Shown here: in pieces, positions 1 through 5,867 of the stretch
How the letters are laid out: each line of letters starts with the position of its first letter
How positions within the stretch are numbered: position 1 is the stretch's first letter
Assembly (NCBI GenBank): GCA_002711905.1
Contig: PASI01000008.1
Location: forward strand, 27,941 to 33,807
Reading direction: 5' to 3'
DNA from: Thiotrichales bacterium
GTDB lineage: Bacteria; Pseudomonadota; Gammaproteobacteria; PS1; Pseudothioglobaceae
Length of the DNA: 5,867 nucleotides
Position numbers and translations under genes: made by a program
The notes under the pieces: generated by a model
Told to the model about the DNA's origin: nothing
Databases searched by the model: none
What the model saw: the letters and a program-made list of their open reading frames with translations, nothing else

Positions 1-387
1 GATGACTTATTAAATATTCTTTCAGAGCAAAATCTTAAGAATCCTATTGATTGTGTTTTGATTGATGAAAGTCAATTCCTTAGTAGAGAGCAAGTAAGAC
101 AATTGGCACAAGCTGTAGATAGTTTTGATGTTCCAGTTTTGTGTTACGGAATTCGAACAGATTTTCGTGGAGAACTCTTTCCTGGTAGCCAACATCTACT
201 TGCATGGGCAGATAATCTCATAGAATTGAAAACCATTTGCCACTGTGGAAGTAAGGCAACAATGGTGGTTCGTATTGATGAAAATGGAAACGTAATTGAG
301 GACGGTGACCAGGTGGTAATTGGCGGCAATGATCGATACCAATCAATGTGCAGAAAACACTTCGCCGAACATATTTGGAAAAGCTGA
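1..387 (+). CDS. tdk: Thymidine kinase, type II (3' part; 5' end outside window)
   Basis: Transfers the gamma-phosphate of ATP to thymidine to give dTMP in cytosolic pyrimidine salvage. The frame is open from base 1 and gives 128 residues ending at TGA 385-387. E. coli Tdk has about 205, so roughly 70 N-terminal residues, including the Walker A loop, lie off the left edge. Visible family marks, in window residue numbers: the Walker B/catalytic segment IDESQF at 21-26, where E23 should be the catalytic base; [16 protein letters not shown] at 48-63; zinc ligands C80, C82, C117 and H120, in the CxC plus CxxH pattern I recall for E. coli Tdk; and the thymidine-binding lasso [10 protein letters not shown] at 105-114. 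A TTG at 58 lies inside this domain and is not a credible start. The next gene follows after 24 bp on the same strand, so co-transcription is likely. Identification is very secure. Confidence 0.96.
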   Translation, partial: DDLLNILSEQNLKNPIDCVLIDESQFLSREQVRQLAQAVDSFDVPVLCYGIRTDFRGELFPGSQHLLAWADNLIELKTICHCGSKATMVVRIDENGNVIEDGDQVVIGGNDRYQSMCRKHFAEHIWKS

Positions 388-411
388 TAGGTATCAAATT
401 GACTATAGGTT

Positions 412-1197
412 ATGAGTGAATTAACGATCCTCTTTTTATTACTTGGCGCCTTTTCTGGTTTTGTAGCAGGCCTTCTTGGCATTGGTGGTGGTTTAATAAT
501 TGTCCCAGTATTGCTTTATCTATTGGCCCCATCGATAGATCAATCAATCTTAATGCATACCTCAATTGGAACTGCTCTAGCGGTCATTGTCTTTACATCT
601 ATCTCAAGTCTTTATGCTCATCATCGTCATGGCGCTATTCTTTGGAGAAACTTTGTTAAGCTTACTCCAACAATTCTGTTGGGCTCATATAGCGGGGCTA
701 TTTTGGCGAAATATTTGAGCTTTGACTTTCTAAGAATGTTCTTTGCTTTTTTTGAAATTACTGTGGCTTTAATTATGTGGTTTGGCATCAGTGCATCCAG
801 CCATGCTGATAACTTATCAAGGTGGATTTGGTCTTTTGCAGGTTATTTTATTGGTTTGATTTCAGCTATGGTTGGAATTGGTGGCGGGACAATGACCACT
901 CCATTCTTAGTTTATAACAATGTTGAAATTAAAAACGCTATTGCAACTTCTGCAGCAGTTGGAATGCCAATTGCTATTGCTGGAAGTATTGGTTTTATGG
1001 TGGCTGGTTTATCTCAAGCTCTTCCAACTGGAGGTATTGGTTTTGTAAACTTTGAAGCGCTGATTACAATAGTTGCTGCGAGTATTTTTTTTGCACCATT
1101 AGGAGCAAAAGTTACACATAAGTTGGATAGCAATAAACTCAAAAAAGGCTTTTCAATTTTCTTGGCTTTTCTTGCAGCAATGGTGCTTTTATTTTAA
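412..1197 (+). CDS. TSUP (TauE/SafE) family membrane permease
   Basis: Inner-membrane protein of the TSUP family (TauE/SafE/YfcA-like). Members are thought to export sulfite, sulfoacetate or other small anions; the substrate here cannot be read from sequence. At 261 residues it is a normal family length and almost wholly hydrophobic, with about eight likely membrane segments. It shows the family's internal duplication: G16-x3-G-LLGIGGG at 16-27 followed by VPVLLY, and G148-x6-GIGGG to 159 followed by TTPFLVY. Each copy continues into a small-residue helix (about 50-66 and 177-193). The polar loop with H70, H71, R72 and H73 is typical of the position after the second helix. ATG 412 has only a weak AGG at 407-409, two bases upstream, and translation may lean on tdk read-through. 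The gene ends 30 bp from the oppositely oriented msrB. The family call is secure, the substrate open. Confidence 0.9.
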   Translation: MSELTILFLLLGAFSGFVAGLLGIGGGLIIVPVLLYLLAPSIDQSILMHTSIGTALAVIVFTSISSLYAHHRHGAILWRNFVKLTPTILLGSYSGAILAKYLSFDFLRMFFAFFEITVALIMWFGISASSHADNLSRWIWSFAGYFIGLISAMVGIGGGTMTTPFLVYNNVEIKNAIATSAAVGMPIAIAGSIGFMVAGLSQALPTGGIGFVNFEALITIVAASIFFAPLGAKVTHKLDSNKLKKGFSIFLAFLAAMVLLF

Positions 1198-1227
1198 AAA
1201 AGACTACCCTATCTAAATCAGCTACGA

Positions 1228-1596
1228 TTAATCACCAGAAAAATTTAAAGCAACAGAGTTAATACAGTAGCGTTTTCCAGTTGGTTGTGGCCCATCTGGA
1301 AAAACATGACCTAAATGAGAATCACATGAGGAGCATCTCACTTCAATTCTCATATGACCTAATGAATCATCTTCTAATTGTCTTACACAATCACTATTAG
1401 CGAGCTCATAAAAACTCGGCCAGCCACTTCCTGAATCAAATTTAGTGCTAGATTCGAATAACAATGCGTCGCAACAGATGCAGTGATAGTTTCCAGTTTC
1501 ACTATGGTTATAATACTCACCAGAGAAAGGCGGCTCAGTTCCGCATTCTTGAGTGATGTGATAAGCTTCGGGTGATAAATTCTTCTTTTTGTTCAT
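1228..1596 (-). CDS. msrB: Peptide-methionine (R)-S-oxide reductase MsrB
   Basis: Reduces the R-epimer of methionine sulfoxide in oxidised proteins, normally recycled by thioredoxin. From ATG at 1596 it has 122 residues, close to a single-domain MsrB. Visible: the [17 protein letters not shown] block at 13-29, typical of the N-terminal edge; zinc CxxC pairs C39/C42 and C88/C91; [28 protein letters not shown] at 94-114 with catalytic C111. The usual resolving-cysteine position before GWPSF is Ser57 (DSGSGW), so recycling must use another residue, perhaps C18 or C70, or act directly on C111. The frame stays open upstream to TTG 1632/ATG 1629, adding 12-13 unconserved residues. I prefer ATG 1596, because the family domain begins right after it and a good sigma70-like promoter lies across the extension. 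No signal peptide is seen, so it is cytosolic. It is divergent from cca and convergent with the TSUP gene. Confidence 0.95.
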   Translation of the reverse strand: MNKKKNLSPEAYHITQECGTEPPFSGEYYNHSETGNYHCICCDALLFESSTKFDSGSGWPSFYELANSDCVRQLEDDSLGHMRIEVRCSSCDSHLGHVFPDGPQPTGKRYCINSVALNFSGD

Positions 1597-1602
1597 TCGT
1601 GT

Positions 1603-1632
1603 ATTATAAGAGAAATTTGAGATTAACATCAA
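1603..1632 (-). promoter_or_regulatory. Probable sigma70-type promoter of msrB
   Basis: Read on the minus strand, TTGATG (1632-1627), an 18-base spacer and a perfect TATAAT (1608-1603). The start point, about seven bases on, would fall at or next to the A of ATG 1596, implying a leaderless or nearly leaderless mRNA. No Shine-Dalgarno-like purine run precedes ATG 1596. The same AT-rich tract read on the plus strand contains TATTAT (1602-1607), a possible -10 for cca, but I find no good -35 for it. Confidence 0.55.
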
Positions 1633-1650
1633 TATCTAAAGTTAAAATTT

Positions 1651-2730
1651 ATGAAAGAATTTTTAGTTGGTGGCGCAATTCGGGATAGGATTTTAGGTGT
1701 CGCTACCGAAACAACAGAAAAGGACTTTGTCGTAGTTGGATCATCTCCTGAGGAGATGAAGTCTTTAGGTTTTCGTCAGGTTGGAAAAGAATTTCCTGTG
1801 TTTCTTCATCCAAAAACTAATGATGAGTATGCTTTAGCTCGTATAGAACGAAAGATTGGTAAGGGGTATAAGGGTTTTGAGTTTGATACATCGAATTCTG
1901 TGACTTTGGAGCAGGACCTCTCTAGAAGAGATCTAACTATTAACGCTATAGCTCAAAATAAGGATGGAACTGGAGAATATATTGACCCCTTTGATGGAAT
2001 CAAGGATTTAAAACAGAAAAAAATCCGTCATGTTTCTGATGCTTTTTCTGAGGACCCAGTGAGAGTTCTCAGGACAGCAAGGTTTGCATCCCGATTTAAC
2101 AATCTTGGCTTTACTATAGACTCAAAAACTCTTGATTTAATGAAAAAGATGGTCGTTTCAGGCGAGGTGGATGCGCTGACACCAGAGAGAGTTTTTAAGG
2201 AAATATCTCTTTCAATGAGTTCTGTGTCAACCTCTGTTTTTTTTGATGTGTTAATGGAGTCAGGCGCTTACCAAAAATTATTTCCGATGCTAGAAGCTGT
2301 TCAAAATGAAAATTTCAAGTTACTTGATAAGTTAAATCAGAATCCTGAAGTAAAGTTTGCTCTCTGGCTTTATAATCAAAGTACAACAAATATTCAGTCA
2401 CTTTGCGAACACCTTAAGTGCCCAAAAGATTTTCAGCAGATTGCTGAGCTTGTTTCAATGTGGCATCATTTTGCATCAGAATTTGTAGATCATAGCCCTC
2501 AAGATATATTAAATTTCTTTCTTAAGAGTGATGGATTGAGGCGACAAAAAAGGTTCGAAATTATTCTCACCACTTTTGATAATCTTGGGATAAATACAGC
2601 CCACATTGTCCAATTACAAACTTTACTTAACTCAATAAAGATTTCAGATTTAAAAAATCTGAATATTGCTCAAGAACTATTAGAAGAAAGACTATCGGTT
2701 ATTGCCAGATTTCTCAAATCTACAAAGTAA
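1651..2730 (+). CDS. cca: CCA-adding enzyme (tRNA nucleotidyltransferase), HD-less short form
   Basis: Builds or repairs the 3'-CCA end of tRNA from CTP and ATP (class II, poly(A) polymerase-like fold). The N-terminal half follows E. coli Cca closely: LVGGAIRD at 5-12, the metal-binding ExD of EKDFVVVG (E23, D25; E. coli has DxD), FPVFLHP at 48-54, EYALARIERK at 59-68, RRDLTINAIAQ at 92-102, the nucleotide-template EDPVRVLRTARF at 134-145 and LTPERVFKE at 176-184. The protein has 359 residues against 412 in E. coli. The difference falls after about residue 215, where the HD phosphohydrolase core is largely deleted; the segment aligning with FATLCHDLGKG reads FALWLYNQSTT (237-247), so H and D become Y241 and N242. 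The tail (about 294-350) again resembles E. coli. CCA addition should persist, phosphatase/phosphodiesterase activity should not. No clear Shine-Dalgarno precedes ATG 1651. The 3' end overlaps the convergent nuclease gene by 39 bp. Confidence 0.94.
   Translation: MKEFLVGGAIRDRILGVATETTEKDFVVVGSSPEEMKSLGFRQVGKEFPVFLHPKTNDEYALARIERKIGKGYKGFEFDTSNSVTLEQDLSRRDLTINAIAQNKDGTGEYIDPFDGIKDLKQKKIRHVSDAFSEDPVRVLRTARFASRFNNLGFTIDSKTLDLMKKMVVSGEVDALTPERVFKEISLSMSSVSTSVFFDVLMESGAYQKLFPMLEAVQNENFKLLDKLNQNPEVKFALWLYNQSTTNIQSLCEHLKCPKDFQQIAELVSMWHHFASEFVDHSPQDILNFFLKSDGLRRQKRFEIILTTFDNLGINTAHIVQLQTLLNSIKISDLKNLNIAQELLEERLSVIARFLKSTK
2643..2663 (-). terminator. Perfect hairpin downstream of the AddB-like gene (possible terminator)
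   Basis: A perfect 9-bp inverted repeat, TTCAGATTT and AAATCTGAA, with a 3-base loop, lies inside the cca 3' coding region. On the minus strand it starts 28 bases after the nuclease gene's TAG (2694-2692) and is followed by ATCTTTATT, a broken T-rich run. It is GC-poor, so intrinsic termination would be weak. On the plus strand it is followed by TATTGCTC and would not terminate cca. It could also be a 3'-end stabilising stem, or chance. Confidence 0.3.
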
Positions 2731-5199
2731 ATCATAATCACAGTAATCACAAGCATTTATTGTGGGTAAAACTTCAGCGACCCCTTCCTGAAATTTTTGA
2801 CTTGCTGAGTTGAGTTCTGACTTCCACTCTGAAACCTGCTTATTCCACTCTGGCATTCTTTTAATCGCTTGTTGACTTATTGGCAAATCATGTTTATTTT
2901 TTGTTATTGCCTTAAACTGACAATCTTTAGCGTTTACAGTTGCAAAGGCAACGCCATCAACTGGATTCGTAATCGCATAGATTGGAAGCTGAGCCTGCTC
3001 TAAAGGATCACCAGTCAGTTGACTCAAATTAACGTTTTGACCTGTTTTATAATCAATGATGAGTTTTTTGCCGTCTTCCATTTGATCCATTCGATCTATT
3101 CGAGTAGAGAATTTAAGGCCATTTACATCAACTTTGGATTCTGACTCTGTCTTTATTACTTGAAAGAATTCACGGTTTTTTTCAAGCTTAATATATTTGT
3201 TGATAATTTTTGTGAGCCTTTCCTTTTCGATTGATTTAAAGTTTGATTGAGAAATTTCTTTACAGGCCGACCCAATATGTTTACTAATGAGCTCCTGAAG
3301 TTTGGCTTCAGAGAGTTTATTTAATTTTGAACTCGATGATATTTCATTGAAAAAACTTTCTAAAATTTTATGAACAAGACTCCCCTGCTCAAGTCTACTG
3401 AGACCAATGTGAGTTTCATCAAATTCTTGAATATTAAGTCTATTTACAAAACCTTTAAAACTGCAACTAATTTGATCTTGAAGAGTACTGACACCTTTCT
3501 TAATTTCAAAATTATCTATCTCGGGAGCGATAAAATCATCTATCAATTCCATTTCTTTTGGCAATGTTTCATGCGCTATGGTATTAGGATAATCCTCAAA
3601 ATTTATATAGGGTGTTGGAAGCTCATCACGGTTATTGGAAGTTTTTGAATAGCTATTTATTAGATGACTACTTAGATTTAATAAGTTATTAAGAGTTGCC
3701 TCACTCTCTTTAGTTATCAGTGTGAAGCTTGTGCTTGGCAAGGAGTATTCAATAGAAGTTTTAGGAGGGATAAATAGAGGCATTTTTATTTTTCCTGGCA
3801 GGAAATCACTAGTCATACTTGAGACCCAGGCATAATCAAAAAATAATCCTTCAGCTTCCAATGAGCCTAATATGTGAATATTAGCAGGACCACTTTGAGG
3901 TTGAAATATCACCGCATTCATGTGAGCGATTAAAATTTCAAGTACGTCTATTAGAGATGATTTTTTGTGAAATATTGACATTTTGTTAAGAATCAAGCTT
4001 TCCATTTGATACTTTTCAAAAATTTGATATTCACTACTTGAAAGGCTTCGATCTGAAGTAAAGCCACAAAGAAATAAAATTGAGTTGATTAAATCTAAAG
4101 AATCCTCTAATGTTGATTTTTTTGCACATTTAAGAGTACTGATTGAAATAAAAATCTCTTTGAGTAATGAACAGTCACCGCATAATTCAATAATTTTTTT
4201 GGCTTGACTCTCTTTTGAGCCAATTTTTAGAATTTTATTGACAAGTAACGCACGATTATTTTGTTCACTTCTTGCACCTTTAATATAGGGTGAAGTAGCC
4301 ACCTGCATCAACAACTCATGTTCAACACGACCATTGATAAGTTGCGAAGATAGCCTCATAATGGAAAAAAGATTGTTAATCAGAGGGTAATTGCCAAGAG
4401 GAATTCCCAAAGATATATTGTATGGCTTTTGATGAGTTTCAATTAGTTGTGATGAGAACTCAAGATCAAACGATGTCTTCACTATGTGTTGCAAGTCATT
4501 TAAATTTGGGATGACGATGCCAATTTTTTTTTCAGGATTATTGGTATTGATTTCCCTGGCCCATTTCGCTATTGTTTTTAATTCAGCTTCTTGATCAATG
4601 AATGAATAATTCTGCGAATGACTTGTTATTTTACGATTTGCCAATGGCGAACATTCAAAGGCTTTGAAGAGCTCTCTTTGCTCGGGAGTTGGTTCATTGA
4701 ATCCATAGTGATAATAGCGCTCTTCATTGAGGTGATCATGCTTAAGATTTGATAAGGATAAGTTGAGAATATCGGTTTGGTCTATGCACTTATTATCATT
4801 TTTAAATTTTTCAAATCTATCTATTATTTCAACATATAACTTAGATGTGATGGATGGAAACGTTTTGAATTCAGCAATTGGGATTCCGTAGCTTTTACAA
4901 AGTCTATAGCATTTAATCAATTCTTCAATGAAGGTTTCAGGATTTTTAGCAGGACTATCTTTACAAAACTTTTTTATTAAAAACCTAAGCTCAAGGTGGC
5001 TTAGTAGACGATATTCTTTAGTTGGGTTATGAGATCTCCAAAACTTTTCAATCCAAGATTGATAGGAAAATATTCTGGGTATTTTAGAAGCGCCACTTGC
5101 AAGAGGTATTGATTTCTTAATAGCAAGAGCTTGACGATTATTCGCAGCAATGATTGTATCTTTTGCTTGAATTGATGAGAGATCTATATTAACTCTCAT
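2692..5199 (-). CDS. AddB-like PD-(D/E)XK nuclease, probable DNA repair protein
   Basis: Large cytosolic protein of the AddB-related family of about 900 residues (the group I know as TIGR03623, probable DNA repair protein), presumed to act in double-strand break processing. The N-terminus [15 protein letters not shown] at 16-30 sits where AddB has its nucleotide-binding loop but has no GxGKT, so it is probably not an ATPase. [14 protein letters not shown] at 261-274 is a family-type block. The C-terminal RecB-like nuclease is complete: G606-x3-H610, D702 in RIDRMD, D716-Y-K718 and QLPIY at 737-741. The iron-sulfur staple cysteines are C579 ahead of the nuclease domain and C817, C820, C826 (CxxC-x5-C) at the end, as in AddB. 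ATG 5199 overlaps the end of engB by 11 bp, implying translational coupling, and no strong Shine-Dalgarno is seen. No AddA/UvrD-like helicase gene is in the window. The biochemical role is inferred from family. Confidence 0.88.
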   Translation of the reverse strand: MRVNIDLSSIQAKDTIIAANNRQALAIKKSIPLASGASKIPRIFSYQSWIEKFWRSHNPTKEYRLLSHLELRFLIKKFCKDSPAKNPETFIEELIKCYRLCKSYGIPIAEFKTFPSITSKLYVEIIDRFEKFKNDNKCIDQTDILNLSLSNLKHDHLNEERYYHYGFNEPTPEQRELFKAFECSPLANRKITSHSQNYSFIDQEAELKTIAKWAREINTNNPEKKIGIVIPNLNDLQHIVKTSFDLEFSSQLIETHQKPYNISLGIPLGNYPLINNLFSIMRLSSQLINGRVEHELLMQVATSPYIKGARSEQNNRALLVNKILKIGSKESQAKKIIELCGDCSLLKEIFISISTLKCAKKSTLEDSLDLINSILFLCGFTSDRSLSSSEYQIFEKYQMESLILNKMSIFHKKSSLIDVLEILIAHMNAVIFQPQSGPANIHILGSLEAEGLFFDYAWVSSMTSDFLPGKIKMPLFIPPKTSIEYSLPSTSFTLITKESEATLNNLLNLSSHLINSYSKTSNNRDELPTPYINFEDYPNTIAHETLPKEMELIDDFIAPEIDNFEIKKGVSTLQDQISCSFKGFVNRLNIQEFDETHIGLSRLEQGSLVHKILESFFNEISSSSKLNKLSEAKLQELISKHIGSACKEISQSNFKSIEKERLTKIINKYIKLEKNREFFQVIKTESESKVDVNGLKFSTRIDRMDQMEDGKKLIIDYKTGQNVNLSQLTGDPLEQAQLPIYAITNPVDGVAFATVNAKDCQFKAITKNKHDLPISQQAIKRMPEWNKQVSEWKSELNSASQKFQEGVAEVLPTINACDYCDYDLLCRFEKSGNNR

Positions 5200-5794
5200 T
5201 ACTCATTTCAAATACTTTGTCTAAATACATACATAGTTCAGAAACCCCCTCCTTTTTTAAAGATGAGAATAGCTGGACATTGACTGATGGAAAATCTTTA
5301 ACCGCTTTCATAACTGAAAGCCTGGCAGAGCTTGCAGCACCCTTTTTTAATTTATCAGATTTAGTTAATAAGATGTTTACTGGCACTTTGCTATTAATGC
5401 ACCATTCCAGCATCATTTGGTCGAAAGGTTTAAGAGGATGGCGACAATCCATCACCAGTATAGCGGCCTTAATACATTTACGATTATCAAAGTACTGACT
5501 CATATTCTGATGCCAATCACGCTTAATTGAGTCTGGAACTTTGGCATAGCCATAACCTGGGAGGTCAACAAGTCTTCGATCATTTCCAAGCTCAAAAAAA
5601 ACAAGGTGCTGAGTTCTGCCCGGCGTTCTACTTACTTTAGCCAATTTTTTTTGTTCAGTTAATGTATTTATTGCGCTCGATTTTCCTGCATTTGAGCGGC
5701 CTGCAAAAATCACTTCATAGCCACTATCATTTGGACAGCCCTTAAGAGAAGGACACGATAAGAGAAATTTGGCTTGACGGTAGGAATTATGCAT
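5189..5794 (-). CDS. engB: Ribosome biogenesis GTPase EngB (YihA/YsxC)
   Basis: Essential-type small GTPase needed for late assembly of the large ribosomal subunit. Length 201, against about 210 for E. coli YihA. GTPase motifs: G1 GRSNAGKSS at 32-40; switch I/G2 SRTPGRTQ at 55-62; G3 [11 protein letters not shown] at 77-87, the YGYA extension being diagnostic of EngB; G4 TKSDK at 144-148; G5-like FSSLKKEG at 176-183. The N-terminus (YRQAKFLLS, then [11 protein letters not shown]) lines up with E. coli YihA, supporting ATG 5794. No Shine-Dalgarno-like run precedes it, and the ATG lies at the centre of a 16-bp palindrome. First gene of an apparent operon with the AddB-like nuclease gene, whose ATG overlaps the engB tail by 11 bp. 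Transcription probably starts from the TATAAT at 5828-5823. Confidence 0.97.
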   Translation of the reverse strand: MHNSYRQAKFLLSCPSLKGCPNDSGYEVIFAGRSNAGKSSAINTLTEQKKLAKVSRTPGRTQHLVFFELGNDRRLVDLPGYGYAKVPDSIKRDWHQNMSQYFDNRKCIKAAILVMDCRHPLKPFDQMMLEWCINSKVPVNILLTKSDKLKKGAASSARLSVMKAVKDFPSVNVQLFSSLKKEGVSELCMYLDKVFEMSNES

Positions 5795-5799
5795 AATTC
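5784..5799. repeat. Perfect 16-bp palindrome over the engB start codon
   Basis: GAATTATGCATAATTC is identical to its reverse complement and is centred at 5791/5792, so the engB ATG (5794-5792) is within it. As RNA it could form a 6-bp, AU-rich stem with a TGCA loop; as DNA it could be an operator half-site pair. It may also be chance in AT-rich sequence. Confidence 0.5.
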
Positions 5800-5804
5800 A
5801 AGTA

Positions 5805-5832
5805 TTGCGAGGCTTTTAATCCATTATATAAT
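5805..5832 (+). promoter_or_regulatory. Probable rightward promoter for a gene beyond the right edge
   Basis: TTGCGA (5805-5810), a 16-base spacer and a perfect TATAAT (5827-5832) on the plus strand. It points away from engB, and only 35 bases follow before the window ends, with no start codon placed. The -10 shares a 10-bp palindrome, ATTATATAAT (5823-5832), with the engB -10 on the other strand. Confidence 0.4.
5823..5828 (-). promoter_or_regulatory. Candidate -10 box of the engB operon
   Basis: Minus-strand TATAAT, placed to start transcription near 5816 and give a leader of about 22 bases before ATG 5794. No recognisable -35 lies 16-18 bases upstream (GAGAAC-like sequence), and there is no extended TG. 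If real, it is weak or needs an activator. It overlaps the opposite-strand TATAAT by two bases. Confidence 0.35.
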
Positions 5833-5867
5833 CTTTATTTATTGAGTTCTCGTTACATTCTAATTCT

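Noticed and set aside
399..404. TTGACT as a -35 box for the TSUP gene
   Set aside because: A -10 at proper spacing would fall inside the coding sequence, and none is seen; co-transcription with tdk is simpler.
144..482. Minus-strand open frame of 112 codons
   Set aside because: Lies opposite tdk and the start of the TSUP gene, has no recognisable family, and both overlapped genes are clear homologues.
1198..1227. Terminator between the convergent TSUP and msrB genes
   Set aside because: Only a 4-bp AATC/GATT pairing around AGCTAC and no T-run; too weak to call.
1597..1632. N-terminal extension of MsrB from TTG 1632 or ATG 1629
   Set aside because: No ribosome binding site, residues unlike the family, and the segment holds the likely msrB promoter.
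3370..3648. Plus-strand open frame of 92 codons
   Set aside because: Sits wholly antisense to the AddB-like nuclease gene; low-complexity Lys/Ile/Phe composition typical of a reverse frame in AT-rich DNA.
5217..5498. Plus-strand open frame of 93 codons
   Set aside because: Antisense to the conserved GTPase core of engB, with no domain seen.
5774..5779. TTGACG on the plus strand as a -35 box
   Set aside because: No TATAAT-like sequence 15-19 bases downstream; it is also within engB coding sequence.
1..5867. Defence system, mobile element, CRISPR or tRNA gene
   Set aside because: No transposase, integrase, direct-repeat array or tRNA-like cloverleaf found; all long frames belong to ordinary housekeeping or repair families.

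Overview
The window is an ordinary, gene-dense stretch of bacterial chromosome, visibly AT-rich, with no sign of a mobile element, CRISPR array or RNA gene. All six genes resemble proteobacterial, mostly gammaproteobacterial, families: an E. coli-like type II thymidine kinase, a gammaproteobacterial-style CCA-adding enzyme, an EngB/YihA GTPase and a beta/gammaproteobacterial AddB-like nuclease. AT-richness, very short spacers and overlapping gene ends suggest a streamlined gammaproteobacterium, for example a marine oligotroph. That placement is an inference, and I cannot name a genus.

Layout from left to right: the 3' part of tdk (+) runs off the left edge. It is followed after 24 bp by a TauE/SafE-type membrane permease (+). 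The permease converges, with 30 bp between, on msrB (-), methionine-R-sulfoxide reductase. msrB and cca (+) are divergent across 54 bp. cca converges on, and overlaps by 39 bp, an 835-residue AddB-like PD-(D/E)XK nuclease gene (-). That gene overlaps the 3' end of engB (-) by 11 bp, so engB and the nuclease gene read as a two-gene operon. The last 73 bp hold the engB upstream region and a probable divergent promoter for a gene beyond the right edge.

The genes cover separate housekeeping tasks: nucleotide salvage (tdk), anion export (TSUP), repair of oxidised protein (msrB), tRNA 3'-end maturation (cca), DNA repair (AddB-like) and large ribosomal subunit assembly (engB). I see no dedicated new system. 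The points worth a second look are the CCA enzyme that has lost its HD phosphohydrolase core, the AddB-like nuclease with no helicase partner in view, an apparently leaderless msrB transcript, the antisense overlap of cca with the nuclease gene, and a perfect 16-bp palindrome centred on the engB start codon.
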